Source: Moniliophthora roreri (lineage: Eukaryota; Basidiomycota; Agaricomycetes; Agaricales; Marasmiaceae). From it: a stretch of 64,000 bases of DNA. The notes under the pieces were generated by a model. It made no database searches. It had not been told where the DNA came from and was given only the letters and a program-made list of their open reading frames with translations. Made by a program: the position numbers and the translations under genes. Shown piece by piece: positions 46,248 through 57,270 of this stretch. The DNA is taken from the NCBI GenBank assembly GCA_001466705.2, contig LATX02000078.1, forward strand, positions 992,001 to 1,056,000, given 5' to 3'. Every line of letters starts with the position of its first letter. Positions within the stretch are counted from its first letter, which is position 1.

Positions 46248-46604
46248 CTACGATTCTACAGTAAGATAGGCATTAATAATATTACAACCCAGCGCTGCGA
46301 TAGTTCCGCATAGAAAAAAGGCCAGATTTGACGCTGCTGAATCCAGTGCCAGCATTTGAACGAATAAAAACGGACTTCTACCACAGAGTGAAATGATATT
46401 GTCGGAACTGGAATCCGGTATCGGATCAATCACATTGGTGACGCTGGCTGAATTCAAAGATACAGTGATTTCGGTCAAATCCTTAGGTTCTGACTTTGTG
46501 GACACCGAACGCCTACGTTTGTTGGTGTTCGTGGCATCCACAGAATTATCAAATTCTAAATAGAGGTCAAAGATTGAGGGATGAACTTTGACAAGTAAAG
46601 ACAC
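46248..46604 (-). CDS. Small hypothetical protein with hydrophobic tail
   Basis: 118 codons from the ATG at 46604. Basic and Ser-rich in the middle (KRRRSVSTKSEPKDLTEI), ending with a hydrophobic stretch (LAFFLCGTIAALGCNIINAY) that could span a membrane. The motif KSEPKDLTEI recurs at 32441-32617. It lies tail-to-tail with the P450 gene, 48 bp away, and head-to-head with a repeat D copy. Function unknown; it may be transposon-associated. Confidence 0.35.
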   Translation of the reverse strand: MSLLVKVHPSIFDLYLEFDNSVDATNTNKRRRSVSTKSEPKDLTEITVSLNSASVTNVIDPIPDSSSDNIISLCGRSPFLFVQMLALDSAASNLAFFLCGTIAALGCNIINAYLTVES

Positions 46605-46760
46605 AAGTCAGACGGAGTAAGCGATCGAATATTGACCCAGCAAGAGGCGCCCTAAACGAGCGTCAAGCACACATGCAAATTCCCACGTGCCCTTTTCTAT
46701 TGCCTACTCTCAACTTTGACGTCTTTCCCGCCTTCCCAAGCCAAACAACACAACCCCTCT
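46600..46760 (+). repeat. Dispersed repeat D, copy 4 (partial)
   Basis: Shares the GCGTCAAGCACACATGC region, the CCCACGTGCCC block and the TTGCCTACTCTC block with copies 1 and 3, in the same orientation. Confidence 0.55.
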
Positions 46761-47479
46761 TGAACGTTCGAACATAGTAGGACAGTGAGCTCCTAGACTG
46801 GTTCACCGTGTTTCTCAAGCCGCTTACACGGGTATTGAGTTGTTTCTCATGGTTACTTCAGTCTTCTGGGGCCCATAAAATTTGCAGGTTGCTTCTGAAA
46901 TAGGTACCGCTGCAATAGTGGCCTCCAATTCCCGATCTCGACGCAACCATATCATTCACATTGCTCCTCGAAACACCGGAAATAGCCAGTATTCACAATT
47001 CGTTGAGGAAGTCATACAGCAACGTACATGCTTGTATCGTCACGGTTGGTACAATTTGCCTAGGGGAGACTAAAGAATATTCCAATTCGATCCTGAAGCC
47101 AACGGAAATATATAGGCAATGTAATTGATGCAGCTCCAATTCCGTTTACATGGGCAACGCAATTGCAAGTAAACCATTCTATACTTTAGTTCATCAGACT
47201 GATCAAGGGTTTTTAGCCTCCGACAGGTGCTCGTTTCTGCAATAGGTAGCCCCGGATTCAAGTTACAGAGAAGATTTTGGACCATGGAACACATCTGACA
47301 GCATTCTGGGTATGATTTCGTTGCAATGATCACCGTGGCGGTAGTACAAGAAGGGGAACATTTCCTAAGATCACAAAACTCCAGGGGAGTTCGTCTACAA
47401 TTTATTTTCCCCGTATCAACATGTCCCAGATCAAGTAACATGCATTCCTATCTCGAGAAATTCATCTCTGTCCAGCTAG
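46761..47479. other. Ambiguous region, open frames on both strands
   Basis: A 123-codon minus-strand frame (47070-47441) is Cys-rich, and a plus-strand frame (47326-47523) might supply an upstream exon to the gene at 47480 through a GTATCA donor at 47413. Neither reading is settled. Confidence 0.3.
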
Positions 47480-48049
47480 GTTCACATTGCCTCTGGGAGC
47501 GACGTTGCTCTCATACAGTATAATGTTATACTTGACCAAGCAACGCCACCCGGTACTAACATCTATGGAAATTGGACAGGATCCTCCCGAATATCTTCGT
47601 TCAACTCTGAGCAGCGGATATCAGCATGTTACGGCTTAGTATCTGCCTTCGGGCTGCCAGAAACTGCTTCAGAGTCGCTCTCATTGGCAGCTGCGTTATT
47701 CTCGTCCTCATCACAGCGTCGTTTTCTGCGACGTCTCAAGCATACGCTGATATGCAACTTACTAGTTTTCCATTCACGTTGCTGGTCCGTGAAAAGCGGA
47801 GAAATGGACAAGCGGCACCTCATCGCGCCTGCTAATGCACCGTCAAGTCCGTCGTCTGAAGAGCAGCAGCCAGTTGCTACGCGGCACCCGATACTAGCCA
47901 GAGAGGCGGAACACGGTAAGCACAGGCAACACCCTCCAATCTAAAGAACAAAAACTCACGGTTTCACAGGCATCCAACATCAGGATAGCGGATGGAGACC
48001 CGTACCTACGATGGCAAGTCTACCGCCTACGTATGGGGACGCTGTGTAG
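47480..48049 (+). CDS. Hypothetical protein, last two exons
   Basis: An exon at 47480-47915 (open for 145 codons in phase with a TAG acceptor) joins across a 54-nt intron (GTAAGC to CACAG) to 47970-48049, ending PPTYGDAV and a TAG stop. The exon contains SGSDVALIQYNVILDQATPP and NIYGNWTGSSRISSFN, then a Ser-rich and polar tail. A tail ending in a PPTY motif is common in fungal membrane proteins. The 5-prime exons are unresolved. The family is not recognised, so this is a partial model. Confidence 0.4.
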
Positions 48050-49099
48050 CGCATTTTCTATAGTCAGCGAGGCCAGTCCCTGGTAATCAATGGGGTAGGA
48101 TCGGAGGTTCACGAACGAATTTTCCCTGATCTTTCATTACGAAACATATGAAACTGACTGACGAAATGCTACGGGCCATCTGAAACGACGGGTAAGTAGT
48201 GAATCATATTGAAGCGCCTACACCACCAACCCGACAAGGGATGCCATCAGGACGTGACCAAAGTTACTGTGCGATGATGCCGTTCGTAGGACATGACAGG
48301 TACCTAGCGACGTACATTCCAAGTACGCGAGATCAAAATAAAATATAATTCACCAACCAGGTGAGATCCTCCCACCCTGGGGGCCTTGAGAGCCATCCTG
48401 GAAGTAATTTCTGCACTTTGGTGCCAAATCTGGCATGGGAGAGGGTCAGGAACGCCGATTTCAAGTTTTAGCATTTTCTCCAGGGTCCAGTCACGTGCAA
48501 GCTGTTACGCTGGATGTATGGTCAATTTACACGCAGATCATAATTGGACACGTACTGATGGCGTCCAATGTTGGGTTGGTGGTGTATCCCGAGTCGCATC
48601 CCTTGAAAGTCATCCGGCGTTCCGGCTCTGCAATATCGTACTTATGGTCGGAATGACTTTGCATCCGTTCATTCGCTCGTAAAGATATATGATACCATTG
48701 GCGTTGACTGTTTGACCTGGAGTTCCAATATCAAGGGTCGAATCGGGAAGCATTCACGCACAGAGGAACGGGAGAAGCAAGTGAATAGGTTATTGGCAGT
48801 GGGTCTCATATCTTCATGCGTTTCAAACGCTAGAGCTTGGAGATCGCTGAGTGAGATTGTGACGTTCACAATTTGGAACACCGACAGTTTGGCATGTGGA
48901 TAAACGTTTCGCAGTACGTGCTACGGACGAGATCTGAGTTTGCATAGGAGAGAAAAGGATGTTGAGTCCAGATTTGCAGTTGAGAGCCTGAACATTGGTG
49001 CTGAGTGCTATTGTGAGGAATGCCCAATACTGAAGCAGAATGAAGGACATGAGAAGGCTGGTATGAGCTGGCCAATGCGGATTTAGGTGTCTGTAGTGC
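48050..49099. other. Spacer, no supported gene
   Basis: Overlapping short frames on both strands (48386-48903) without splice or family support. Confidence 0.35.
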
Positions 49100-49830
49100 A
49101 AAGTATGTCCGTACGTGCAACGAAGATCGAGTTCTCGAAAGTTGAATGAGTTCGATTGTTCAGGAAAGTGTACATGTTGAGAAGCTGGTCAGCATACAAA
49201 TCCAGCAGATCGTTGGCTGTATAATTTGAAGCGGAGGAATTGAGAATGTATGCGGACCACGCCTCTTGAAGCTGAGCTTGGAGTTGAGTCGTGCATGGAG
49301 TGTTGTCGAACCGGTCAGCGGCGCTGATGCTGTTGCCACTGACCTAGTACGAGTTTGAGTCTCGAAGATGATGTTGATGGAACAGGCTTACTTTCGCCTT
49401 GGATTTGTCCACCCTGCACACAGCTTGTACTCCCATTAGCTTCTCTTGCTCAATTCAACTTGATCTCGCGATGAATCAGTCAGAATTCGCGAATGGCCTG
49501 CATCCGCGTATGCCTTGGATGGCGTATCGATGTAGCTGAAAATGGCATTCAATATTAATTGAGCAAGTAGCAATGAGAGAGAACGCACGTATTGATGCTA
49601 CAATTTCAGCAAAGTTTGCAGAGCCGGACGTTGCTGAGCAATAGTACGGTCATAAATTCGACGTCAGGGTACCTTCTGTTTCTGTCGCTGCCAGAACAGC
49701 CCAATAAGAACTGGGGATTATTGTTAGCGTGAGAAGGAATGCATCGTTGAAAGGACATACTCGAAGCTTCGCAACAAGAAAACCAACGAGGGAGAAGGTC
49801 GATCAAAAAAGGGTGTCACACTGTGACGTC
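49100..49830 (-). pseudogene. Coding-like minus-strand segment, unrecognised
   Basis: Several blocks look like exons of one gene: a hydrophobic leader-like piece (STFSLVGFLVAKLR, near 49795), then SGSANFAEIVAS (near 49610), YIDTPSKAYADAGHSRIL (near 49510), and ISAADRFDNTPCTTQLQAQL followed by YILNSSASNYTANDLLDLYA (about 49330-49210). Phases between blocks do not connect cleanly at every candidate splice site, so it may be decayed or mis-modelled. The product is probably secreted, with N-glycosylation sites. No family is assigned. Confidence 0.35.
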
Positions 49831-50746
49831 TTCCTAATTCCGCGATTCGGCGATGGCCGAGTATTCTTTCTCCGCCACTTGCATGGAGCTTCGGGCATGA
49901 TCATTACATTGATCGACGCCCCATTGCACTTTTCACTGAAATCATTGGAGTCCGGGCGTCGATATAGCGTACAGAGATGGCATAAGTTCACCAAGGTATG
50001 TTATTCTACCTTGCGTTACTTCAATCCTATAACCAGTACAGATGCGAAAGTAATTTGCAACGATATCGATGTAGTGGGCAAAAATCACCTACAGTACCGG
50101 TGAGAATGGTTCCTACCAGAAACTTACTCACAGCGATAGCTGACTTGACTTTCTTCACGACAACTATGCGGGAGGTCATTTTCAATTCATCTTGAGTAGT
50201 GATGTGGAACGTTGCAGGCATTTCTGAAGGGGTTCATTCGGTAGCCCCCGCAACCCATATGCAGCGTGAAATTGGTTGTGGGACTATCATGTCGTAGAAG
50301 AAACTTATCATGGCAGTCAGCTCTTTCAAGGTATACCAGAAAGCACGTTACTCAGAACATCTATCTAGCGAGGACAATCACTACCTTTTGTTGCGTAAGA
50401 ACAGTGAGTACTAATGTCCCATTATAGAAATGCTTTTGATCTCTGCCACGGGATCAGCTTGGACGTTCAACCACATTTGGACTCGCAACCTGCAGGTCCT
50501 CTTCACCAAGCTTCTTACTCTTTGCTATTTTCTGCAAAATAAAACTATCATCACATTTAAGAACAGACAAGAGTCACAGGAGCTGATGGTATGGATTTTG
50601 CACGGTGCAACGGAAATTCAAGGACAAAAGTCACACAGCAAAGGCGTGAGACTTGGCAAACTCGCTGCGTGACTTGTGTCCAAGCGTCAACCTCAGATGG
50701 TCCTTGCATACCCCATTCAAGTATGTGGCCAAACATCTGCCATGAG
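49831..50746. other. Spacer upstream of HMG-box gene
   Basis: No supported gene. A frame at 49729-50103 overlaps the minus-strand coding-like blocks. The right end is the HMG-box promoter region. Confidence 0.4.
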
Positions 50747-50754
50747 TATAAATA
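50747..50754 (+). promoter_or_regulatory. TATA box of HMG-box gene
   Basis: TATAAATA about 120 bp upstream of the ATG at 50871. Confidence 0.55.
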
Positions 50755-50870
50755 CCTTCTGATATTACCACTAATCTCACACCTCCACTTCCTCGTCTGC
50801 CTTGAACCTTCACGTCGACCACCAACTCCGCAGACTTCATACCTCTTTCACTTCGAAATCCGATATCAGA

Positions 50871-51803
50871 ATGCCCCCCATTCGTAGCAACAACACGACA
50901 CCCGGCTCCCAAAACGACGTTACCCGCCGTATCCCCCGCCCACCAAACGCCTTCTTCCTATTCCGCAAAGACTACAACGATGGCGACCTCATAGCTCTTT
51001 CTTTCGTGATACCTGAGCATCGACAACTGCCGGGCGTCAGCGTTCATCAATGGAACGTCTCGACGATCACAAGTGCTGCGTGGAGGTCTATGACGAAAGC
51101 GGAAAAGCAGCGTTGGTATAGGAAACAGGAGGAGGCGAAAAGGGAGCATGAGCGTAGGTATCCCGGATACAAGTATCGTCCTGTTTCGAAGAAGACCCGG
51201 CGGAAGAGGCAGACGAAGCGAAATAAGCAGACAGAGAACAGTGGGGAGAATCATAACGACGACGGGAACGAAGACGCTGGTTCACCACCAGAGTCTACAT
51301 CGCCAGTTGATCATCATGACGGGCCCGGCTACAGCGACCCTCCGACTTCACTATTGGCTGCTCCCCCTCCTTACGCACCAACTGACGCCTACCACTCCAA
51401 CTCAGACTATTATGCCACGTCCAGCACGTCCAACTCCTCGAGTCACCCTTCCGAATTCCCCAACTCGTCCCACCACGAGATTGCAGGCTTTCATCCATCA
51501 CCTACCTCATGCTCGGTCAAGGTAAGCATCCGAGTTCTTTATTCATCGATTCATGTTGATTCCTATATTTGCTACAGCCAAACCCCAATACCAGGGCGTA
51601 CAGCCCACAATTGTACAACGATCGTGCCAATTACTTTGAGGTAAGTATCGTGCCGTTCTCTACTTTGTCAATTCTTTTAATCCGTAAAATTTTAGCAATC
51701 GAACTTCGCTGGCCCTTCTGCTGTCGCCTACAATAACTACTCTGCCGAATACCCTACCGGGCCCCAGAACGTCCCGTTTGATGTGCCGGAAATACGCATT
51801 TGA
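50871..51803 (+). CDS. HMG-box transcription factor (MATA_HMG type)
   Basis: DNA-binding nuclear regulator. Three exons: 50871-51521, 51578-51640 and 51696-51803, 822 nt in total, 273 residues. The HMG box spans about residues 20-98, from RIPRPPNAFFLFRKDY through ISAAW-like ITSAAWRSMTKAEKQRWY to the YPGYKY end. It is followed by a strongly basic stretch (KKTRRKRQTKRNKQ) that should serve as nuclear signal. The remainder is a Pro/Ser/Tyr-rich, low-complexity tail typical of activation regions. Within the box an insertion (about DLIALSFVIPEHRQLPGVSV) is a little longer than in many relatives. In mushrooms this class includes regulators of mating and fruiting, but the sequence does not say which. 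The ATG at 50871 is the first in-frame one. It does not lie beside recognisable mating-type genes. Confidence 0.85.
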
Positions 51804-52392
51804 TCCACAGCTTCTTGTAGAGAATGAGAATTTGATAGTTCCCCATCCGCATCCCTTTCAATTTTATACTTGTATTTCTGTGTCTGTTCTGCTGCTTCCC
51901 AGGTGGTTGCTTCTGCTACTCTGTCACTTGTTCCCGTTCCTTCATTGCTTGTTCTCACCACCGCTCCTTTATCGCTTCCGTTTCCTTAATCCCTTTTGCT
52001 TGTATGTACCTACTGAATCGTAATATCAAGTTTGTATACTATACCATCTAAGGGCCGATAACGACTAGCATGCGTAGTACTAGTATTTTGCGGAGACAGA
52101 ATACGCTGTATTGGAAGATTCTTCATACTCAAGCCGTTCCTTAACATCGATTGGAGAACAAAGGTCGAACGAACAAAAAAAAGTTCTCATGGCTGCCAAG
52201 GTTCACGCGTTTTGACTAATAGGCCATCGACATGTCCTCAACCATGTCCTTGAAAATGTATATGCCCCATGATCTCGCAAGGAAAGCAGTTTGTCAGTGG
52301 CCCAGAATCATATTAGACAAAAGACTCCTCTGGATCTGCGGATCTGGAACAGATCAATTTTAATACAAAAGGACAGACAGGGGTAGCACAGT
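51804..52392. other. HMG-box gene 3-prime flank
   Basis: No gene is supported. Pyrimidine-rich around 51850-52000. Confidence 0.45.
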
Positions 52393-52496
52393 AGCCCACC
52401 GCGAGGGTCGAACTCGCAGCCTTCAGATTACTGTAAGTTCTTGGAGCCTATTTCACTATAAGAGTCTGACGCTCTATCCAATTGAGCTAGGCGGGC
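52393..52496 (-). tRNA. tRNA-Lys(CTT) with a 30-nt intron
   Basis: The minus strand folds into a cloverleaf: acceptor GCCCGCC/GGTGGGC, D arm GCTC/GAGC, anticodon stem TCAGA/TCTGA, T arm GCGAG-TTCGACC-CTCGC. The anticodon loop reads CTCTTAA with anticodon CTT, and an intron of about 30 nt sits one base after the anticodon, the canonical position. Mature length is 74 nt, and CCA is not encoded. Confidence 0.93.
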
Positions 52497-53591
52497 CCTT
52501 AGAATAGGGAAAGTCGGTGATCGGCAGGTAAGCACGACTCGGACGACTTGTTCTTTCCTTCGCAGCTTCGAGCCATTTAAAGTTCCAGGCAGAGAGAAAA
52601 AACATTTCGCTGCCCCCTTGGAAACGAAGCGCTGGTCATTGATGTGACGTGTGACGCAAAATGTTCCTTTTTTTTTTTTTTTCGAACCACCATGTCGATC
52701 GGTTCTCTGCTTCTTACGGTGTTTCTCAATCCACAACTCTGGTGAATCTCTGATGCGCAACAAGGCGGAATTACAGTATTCAACTCCGCTCCACATGTTC
52801 CGCTCACTCAGGGGACTCGGCGCTGAGCGCTGAGCATTTGCATTCCAATCTACGTCACCAAGTCCTGTCACTCTCGTTTTTTTACTTTGGATATAAGAAC
52901 TATGAGGATGATGAAAGGAGATATTGACAAAGTAAATAGATAAGTGGTCGTCCTGGATTCTATTTTGCTCAAGGCTGACCGTTGACAGTTGTAACTGGCG
53001 TAGATCGGAAACGGACGAGATTTGCAATTTTGAACCATGATTTTTATTGCATCAGACCCCGCTCTCAGTGACCTGAATACCCCACCCAACGCTGTTACTA
53101 CCCCACTCGGTCAGAACATGGAACTCGCAAACGAAGAGGACATTAGTATAACGCGGGGTGCCATCTTTCACAGATACAGCGTCGGTGAGTGCAACACCTG
53201 AATAGATGTATTTTCAAGTTCTTCGACATATAATGACGCAAAAGTTTCGGGCTTGCTTGGGTTGGGAAAGGGAATGAGGTATAGCGGCCGAAGCGGCCGA
53301 AGAAGGAAAGTTATCCCGACCGCGCTCACCCCCTTTTCGTGTAGCTTCCAGCGGGTCTCTTTCCCTCGTCACAGCTCTACGTCCATTCATAGTAGCCTTA
53401 GCTGGCGTAACGCCATCCATTCATGCTTTGCGACACGACGAGGCCCCAAACCTTCATACATCAGATCATTCTGTTTATCCTGAGCGCACCCTCTTACGGG
53501 ACATTCACCACTCCCCACTCTTTTCACGACAGAGTCCTCCGGCAACATGCATCCTAACGTAGCAACCCCTCACACCTTACAGATAACCACC
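52497..53591. other. Spacer between tRNA genes
   Basis: A long T run lies near 52664-52682. Minus-strand frames here are shadows of low-complexity sequence. No gene is supported. Confidence 0.4.
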
Positions 53592-53596
53592 AAAAG

Positions 53597-53607
53597 AAAA
53601 AAAAAAA
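53597..53607 (-). terminator. Pol III terminator of tRNA-Glu-like gene
   Basis: Eleven T on the minus strand, beginning about 20 nt after the tRNA 3-prime end. Confidence 0.65.
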
Positions 53608-53626
53608 CTTACCACAACCCGAGTAT

Positions 53627-53724
53627 TTCCGTTACGGAAATCGAACCCTAGGCTATCGTGCATCGCGTTCGGGATGTTATCAGGGAATGAAAGGCAATGA
53701 TGTTGGCCACTACACCATAACGGA
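53627..53724 (-). tRNA. tRNA-Glu(TTC)-like gene with intron, atypical
   Basis: The minus strand begins TCCGTTATGGTGTAGTGG and ends TAACGGAA, giving a perfect acceptor stem and a normal D arm. The anticodon loop CTTTCAT gives TTC (Glu), and about 20 nt of intron-like sequence follows before a pairing arm (ATTGC/GCGAT). The region between that arm and the T loop is several bases too long, and the T stem pairs poorly (TAGGG against TTCCG). It may be a decaying copy or may have an unusual variable arm. A T11 terminator follows. Confidence 0.6.
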
Positions 53725-55613
53725 CACATGATGTATTCATCACTCTTCCTGGTTTCTCGTGAGAGCGAACTAGACATGACAGGACGTTGTATGGGTGATG
53801 GAATGTGAGAGGGGTTGTGGGTTGCCAACACGTTGAGATATTGAGAGGGGTTGGGGAAACGATTCATGACTAACGTGTGGATAAGTGACGGGAGCTGACA
53901 AGAATATATTTGCACACACCCTTGTTATTCGTGCTCAAAGACAGCTTCCCTTCAAGGCCCAACTGCAACGGTGCCAAGTAGAGCTCCTGGGGAGCCAAAA
54001 GCCCATATACGCCCCTTGGTTTCACGGTCTGGCTGTAAGCAAAGCGCTGGCCCAAGATCGCCCTCCTGAGGTAGCCATTGCCGAGTCTGAAGGGAGTAAG
54101 TGTATTCGATGATCCCTGCTAGAAGGGAATATAAAAAAAGTCAAATCAACGAAAGAATATTCCGATGAGCTGCTCCTCACCAGAGGTAAGACCTGGCCTT
54201 TTACCCACTTTCAGCCTGAATGACGCGCCAGATAAAGCCGCTCATGAACCACCATTCGTGATACGTTCTTCCTTCGAGTGAACCATTTGCGGAAAAAAAA
54301 GTCGTAAGCATGTGGCCGATTCCAAGACGGAGTTATTGAGAGAGATAGCTGTTCAGCCTCTATTTTCGTGAGATGGTAGGATGTAGCTGGACGGGGATGT
54401 GTGTTAGGGGGCCATTCGATGTCGGTGATCATGACTTTGGAGAAGGATAGACACTGGCTGTAAGCTAATGGAAAACGCTGACGAATATCGGTGATACGCG
54501 CACCTGATTTAAGACATGCAGTCATTGGATTGTGTTCACTGAGCGATGGCTATGTCCCCAGATAAGTAACGCAGTCTTGAGAGAGAATGGTCTGAAGGGC
54601 GGAAAGCAAAAGGGATGAGCATGGTGCTCGGAAGCGACCGTGTCATCGATTCATCACTTGAGGGCAGGTCAGACTGAAACTTCTCACGCTTCCTCATCAC
54701 ATTTACAGATCAAATATGATCCTTTGTTGCTCATGGGCGTGCCTTCCCATACCGGTGCAAGACCAATTACATCTCTTTGCCGACTGTTCAGGCCGGCCTC
54801 CTTACTGAAGCTCTGCCATCCTTGTCGCTGAGACCGATCCAAACTTCAACTCGAGGTGCTGGCCGCAGATTAAGTTGCAACCTGAAATATCGATTACAGG
54901 TGTGACACCCGTATTTCTCACCTGTATACCCACATCTCTCTTTGCTTCAGCATCTTCAACGCTTCACCTCTCTACGCCCGAGCCTGTTGCCTCACACCGA
55001 GCAGTATCCGGAGGCTCAATCAACCTCAAATACCTCCAGTAACATTGGTCGAACACACACCAGGCTGTGTCCAACTGCGAAAGTACAGTACCTATTCCAG
55101 TTTAAGCAGATTTTATAACCCCGAAACCACACTTTTCCCGGGTTTGGCGTGTTTGGAGAGCCATGGCTAAAAGGGCATAAGAATGGCGAATTATCACAGA
55201 AACAGACGCTTAGTACTCACTAATTCATCTCTGCCAAGAACATGGAACTAATGGCGGGGAAATGTCCACTCTCAGCACTCCTGCCGGTGCCTTGGTTAAT
55301 GTCGACGATCATCATCCTATATGGAAGTGTGAAGAAAGCCGTTGAGTGGAAGCCGGGACAGATAACGAACGTGTATTCAAGCTCGGGGAGAGAAGAGGCT
55401 ACACCTCAGCATAGATTCGTGAGTCTCTTAACTGTACTGTTACACATCACACAAACTGTCTCAGTACCACTTTCAATGCATACGCCTTTTCGTGAATCAA
55501 CCGATTTCCTGGCCCCATCAATAGTTCATATGGGTCCACAACGTAGAACTGGGCATGGTCGTACGTGTTACAGTCACGAGTACTCCGAGGACTAGTAGGG
55601 CGCTTAATGTACT
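53725..55613. other. Spacer, no supported gene
   Basis: Frames at 53885-54112, 54211-54525 (minus) and 55242-55595 are isolated and unrecognised. No repeat matches were noticed. Confidence 0.35.
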
Positions 55614-55949
55614 TGTATTCCATTTCTCGTTTACCTGCTTAGTCTTTCTTTTTCTTTTTGTTTACAAATCTTTCTCTGACCTTCTTTTTCTTTCTTTTTT
55701 CTTACCAAGACTCACTTGATTACTCATAGTAGCTATAAATAGTTCTGAGTATTAGTCATAGTTAGAAGTCTAGTGTATAAATACACTTAACCAGTTGACA
55801 AGCTTCTCCAGCTTGACCTGGTTAAAACTTTATCAGAAACTTAGTCCGATCATTAACTCTATCTTAAGTCAATCAATTTGACTTCAAGAAATCAAGTCCT
55901 TCAAGCTCAAACTTGAACTTAGTGTTGACAGCGAAGGACTCGTGTAACA
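55614..55949 (-). mobile_element. Possible solo LTR, 336 bp
   Basis: On the minus strand it runs from TGTTACACGAGTCCTTCG to AATACA, with a TATA-like TTTATA inside, and is homologous to 7100-7446. Flanks GTACT and GTATG share only three bases, so the target duplication is weak. A polypurine stretch lies near its 3-prime end. Confidence 0.5.
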
Positions 55950-57270
55950 GTATGAGCCCAAACATTTCTTGTCTGCATGCTTCGATGAATGTGCAAACTT
56001 CTTGATATCAGAGAGAATGTCATTTATCTGTGGCAGATTCTGTATGACTCAGAGCAGATTAGCATGAGACCCTGATAATTCAGTCTGTACTAACTTCGTA
56101 TAAGCGCACACTTGCAGTCGACATTTGGTTCTCAGCGGCAGGTGGTACATTGTCGATTGAAATGATCGTCTGACAATCCTTGCTGTGCAGGCGCTTCAGA
56201 GACAGATGTTTTCGATCTGGTCCGACTTCATCCACGAGTGTACAACCAACTTGTATGCCAGGAAGTGCGAGAGAGCCTCAAGACTGAACAAGGGAGGTGT
56301 GTGAAGCTCTACTTCCCTCAACTCTGGTGTAAAATTTAAGTTGACCGGGAAGGAAAGAAGCTTGTTGCTTACATATCCCTTCAGGATGAGTTCCTGCATC
56401 TGGGTAGTACAGTTGAGATATATATGCAGGCTTCGGCTCCAGTCCCGGGAGTTACAGTTTTTATGAACATTTCATGGAGGTCATGATGAACTAAAATGCT
56501 CATAGACGGTTACAAGGGTGTCGGAATATTACAAGTACACCACCGACGAGTTGATATACGTGGGAGAGGTGTGCTGCCGTACATCTGTCAAATACGTCTC
56601 AAATATCTTGAAGATATCCAGCGACCTCGGCTAACACCAATTTTTTTCCGTTTCCCTTTCCACTTCATTTCCCCTGCTATCCCTTGTACCCAATAGCCCC
56701 CAGGGGGATCAAATACACACTTTGGACCTATTCCCGGCACGGGAGAGGTACAGTGACACTGTACTTTCCGTAATAACCTTTACGGAATGGCCACGTGTAG
56801 ACAAATATCTGGGACATTCGTTGAAGATATTTAATCCGTATGTGCTGCAAAATATCTGACCCGTCGGTGGTGTAGGCTGCAATATGGATGAAATTCATAC
56901 AGTGCGCTGTAATTTTTATAGTACAGGGGAACATATTTTTACATAGTTTTCACTGGTGCTTGGAAATCGGGGTATTTGAACAGATTTCCTTTATACCGTT
57001 CCTTACGCCTGTTTTTCCTGACTGATACTCATCAATGCGCTCGGGGGGAGCAAACTAGTGCGCAGCTAAGAGTAGATAATGTATCAGTGTGAAGGGCTTG
57101 GACAGCAAAAATGGACAGCAACTTACACACCCAACCCACGATCAGGAGGTCCACAGCACTCGAGCTCATTGGGGCACATAGGATGAAAATAGTCACATTC
57201 TACCGGGACAAGTCAACATCTTCACTGTAAGGCACTATGTGGTGTCACTCACTAACAACACCCGGACGAT
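55950..57270. other. Right edge of the gene island, no gene
   Basis: No supported frame. CpG remains common to about 57,050 and is almost gone after about 57,270. Confidence 0.4.

Noticed and set aside
50871..51803. HMG-box gene as the mating-type locus
   Set aside because: Agaricomycete mating loci are defined by homeodomain and pheromone-receptor genes, and none is visible here.
52560..52690. U6 snRNA ending in the T run near 52664
   Set aside because: A GACGCAAAA stretch precedes the T run, but the conserved U6 core (ACAGAGA and AGC regions) is absent.
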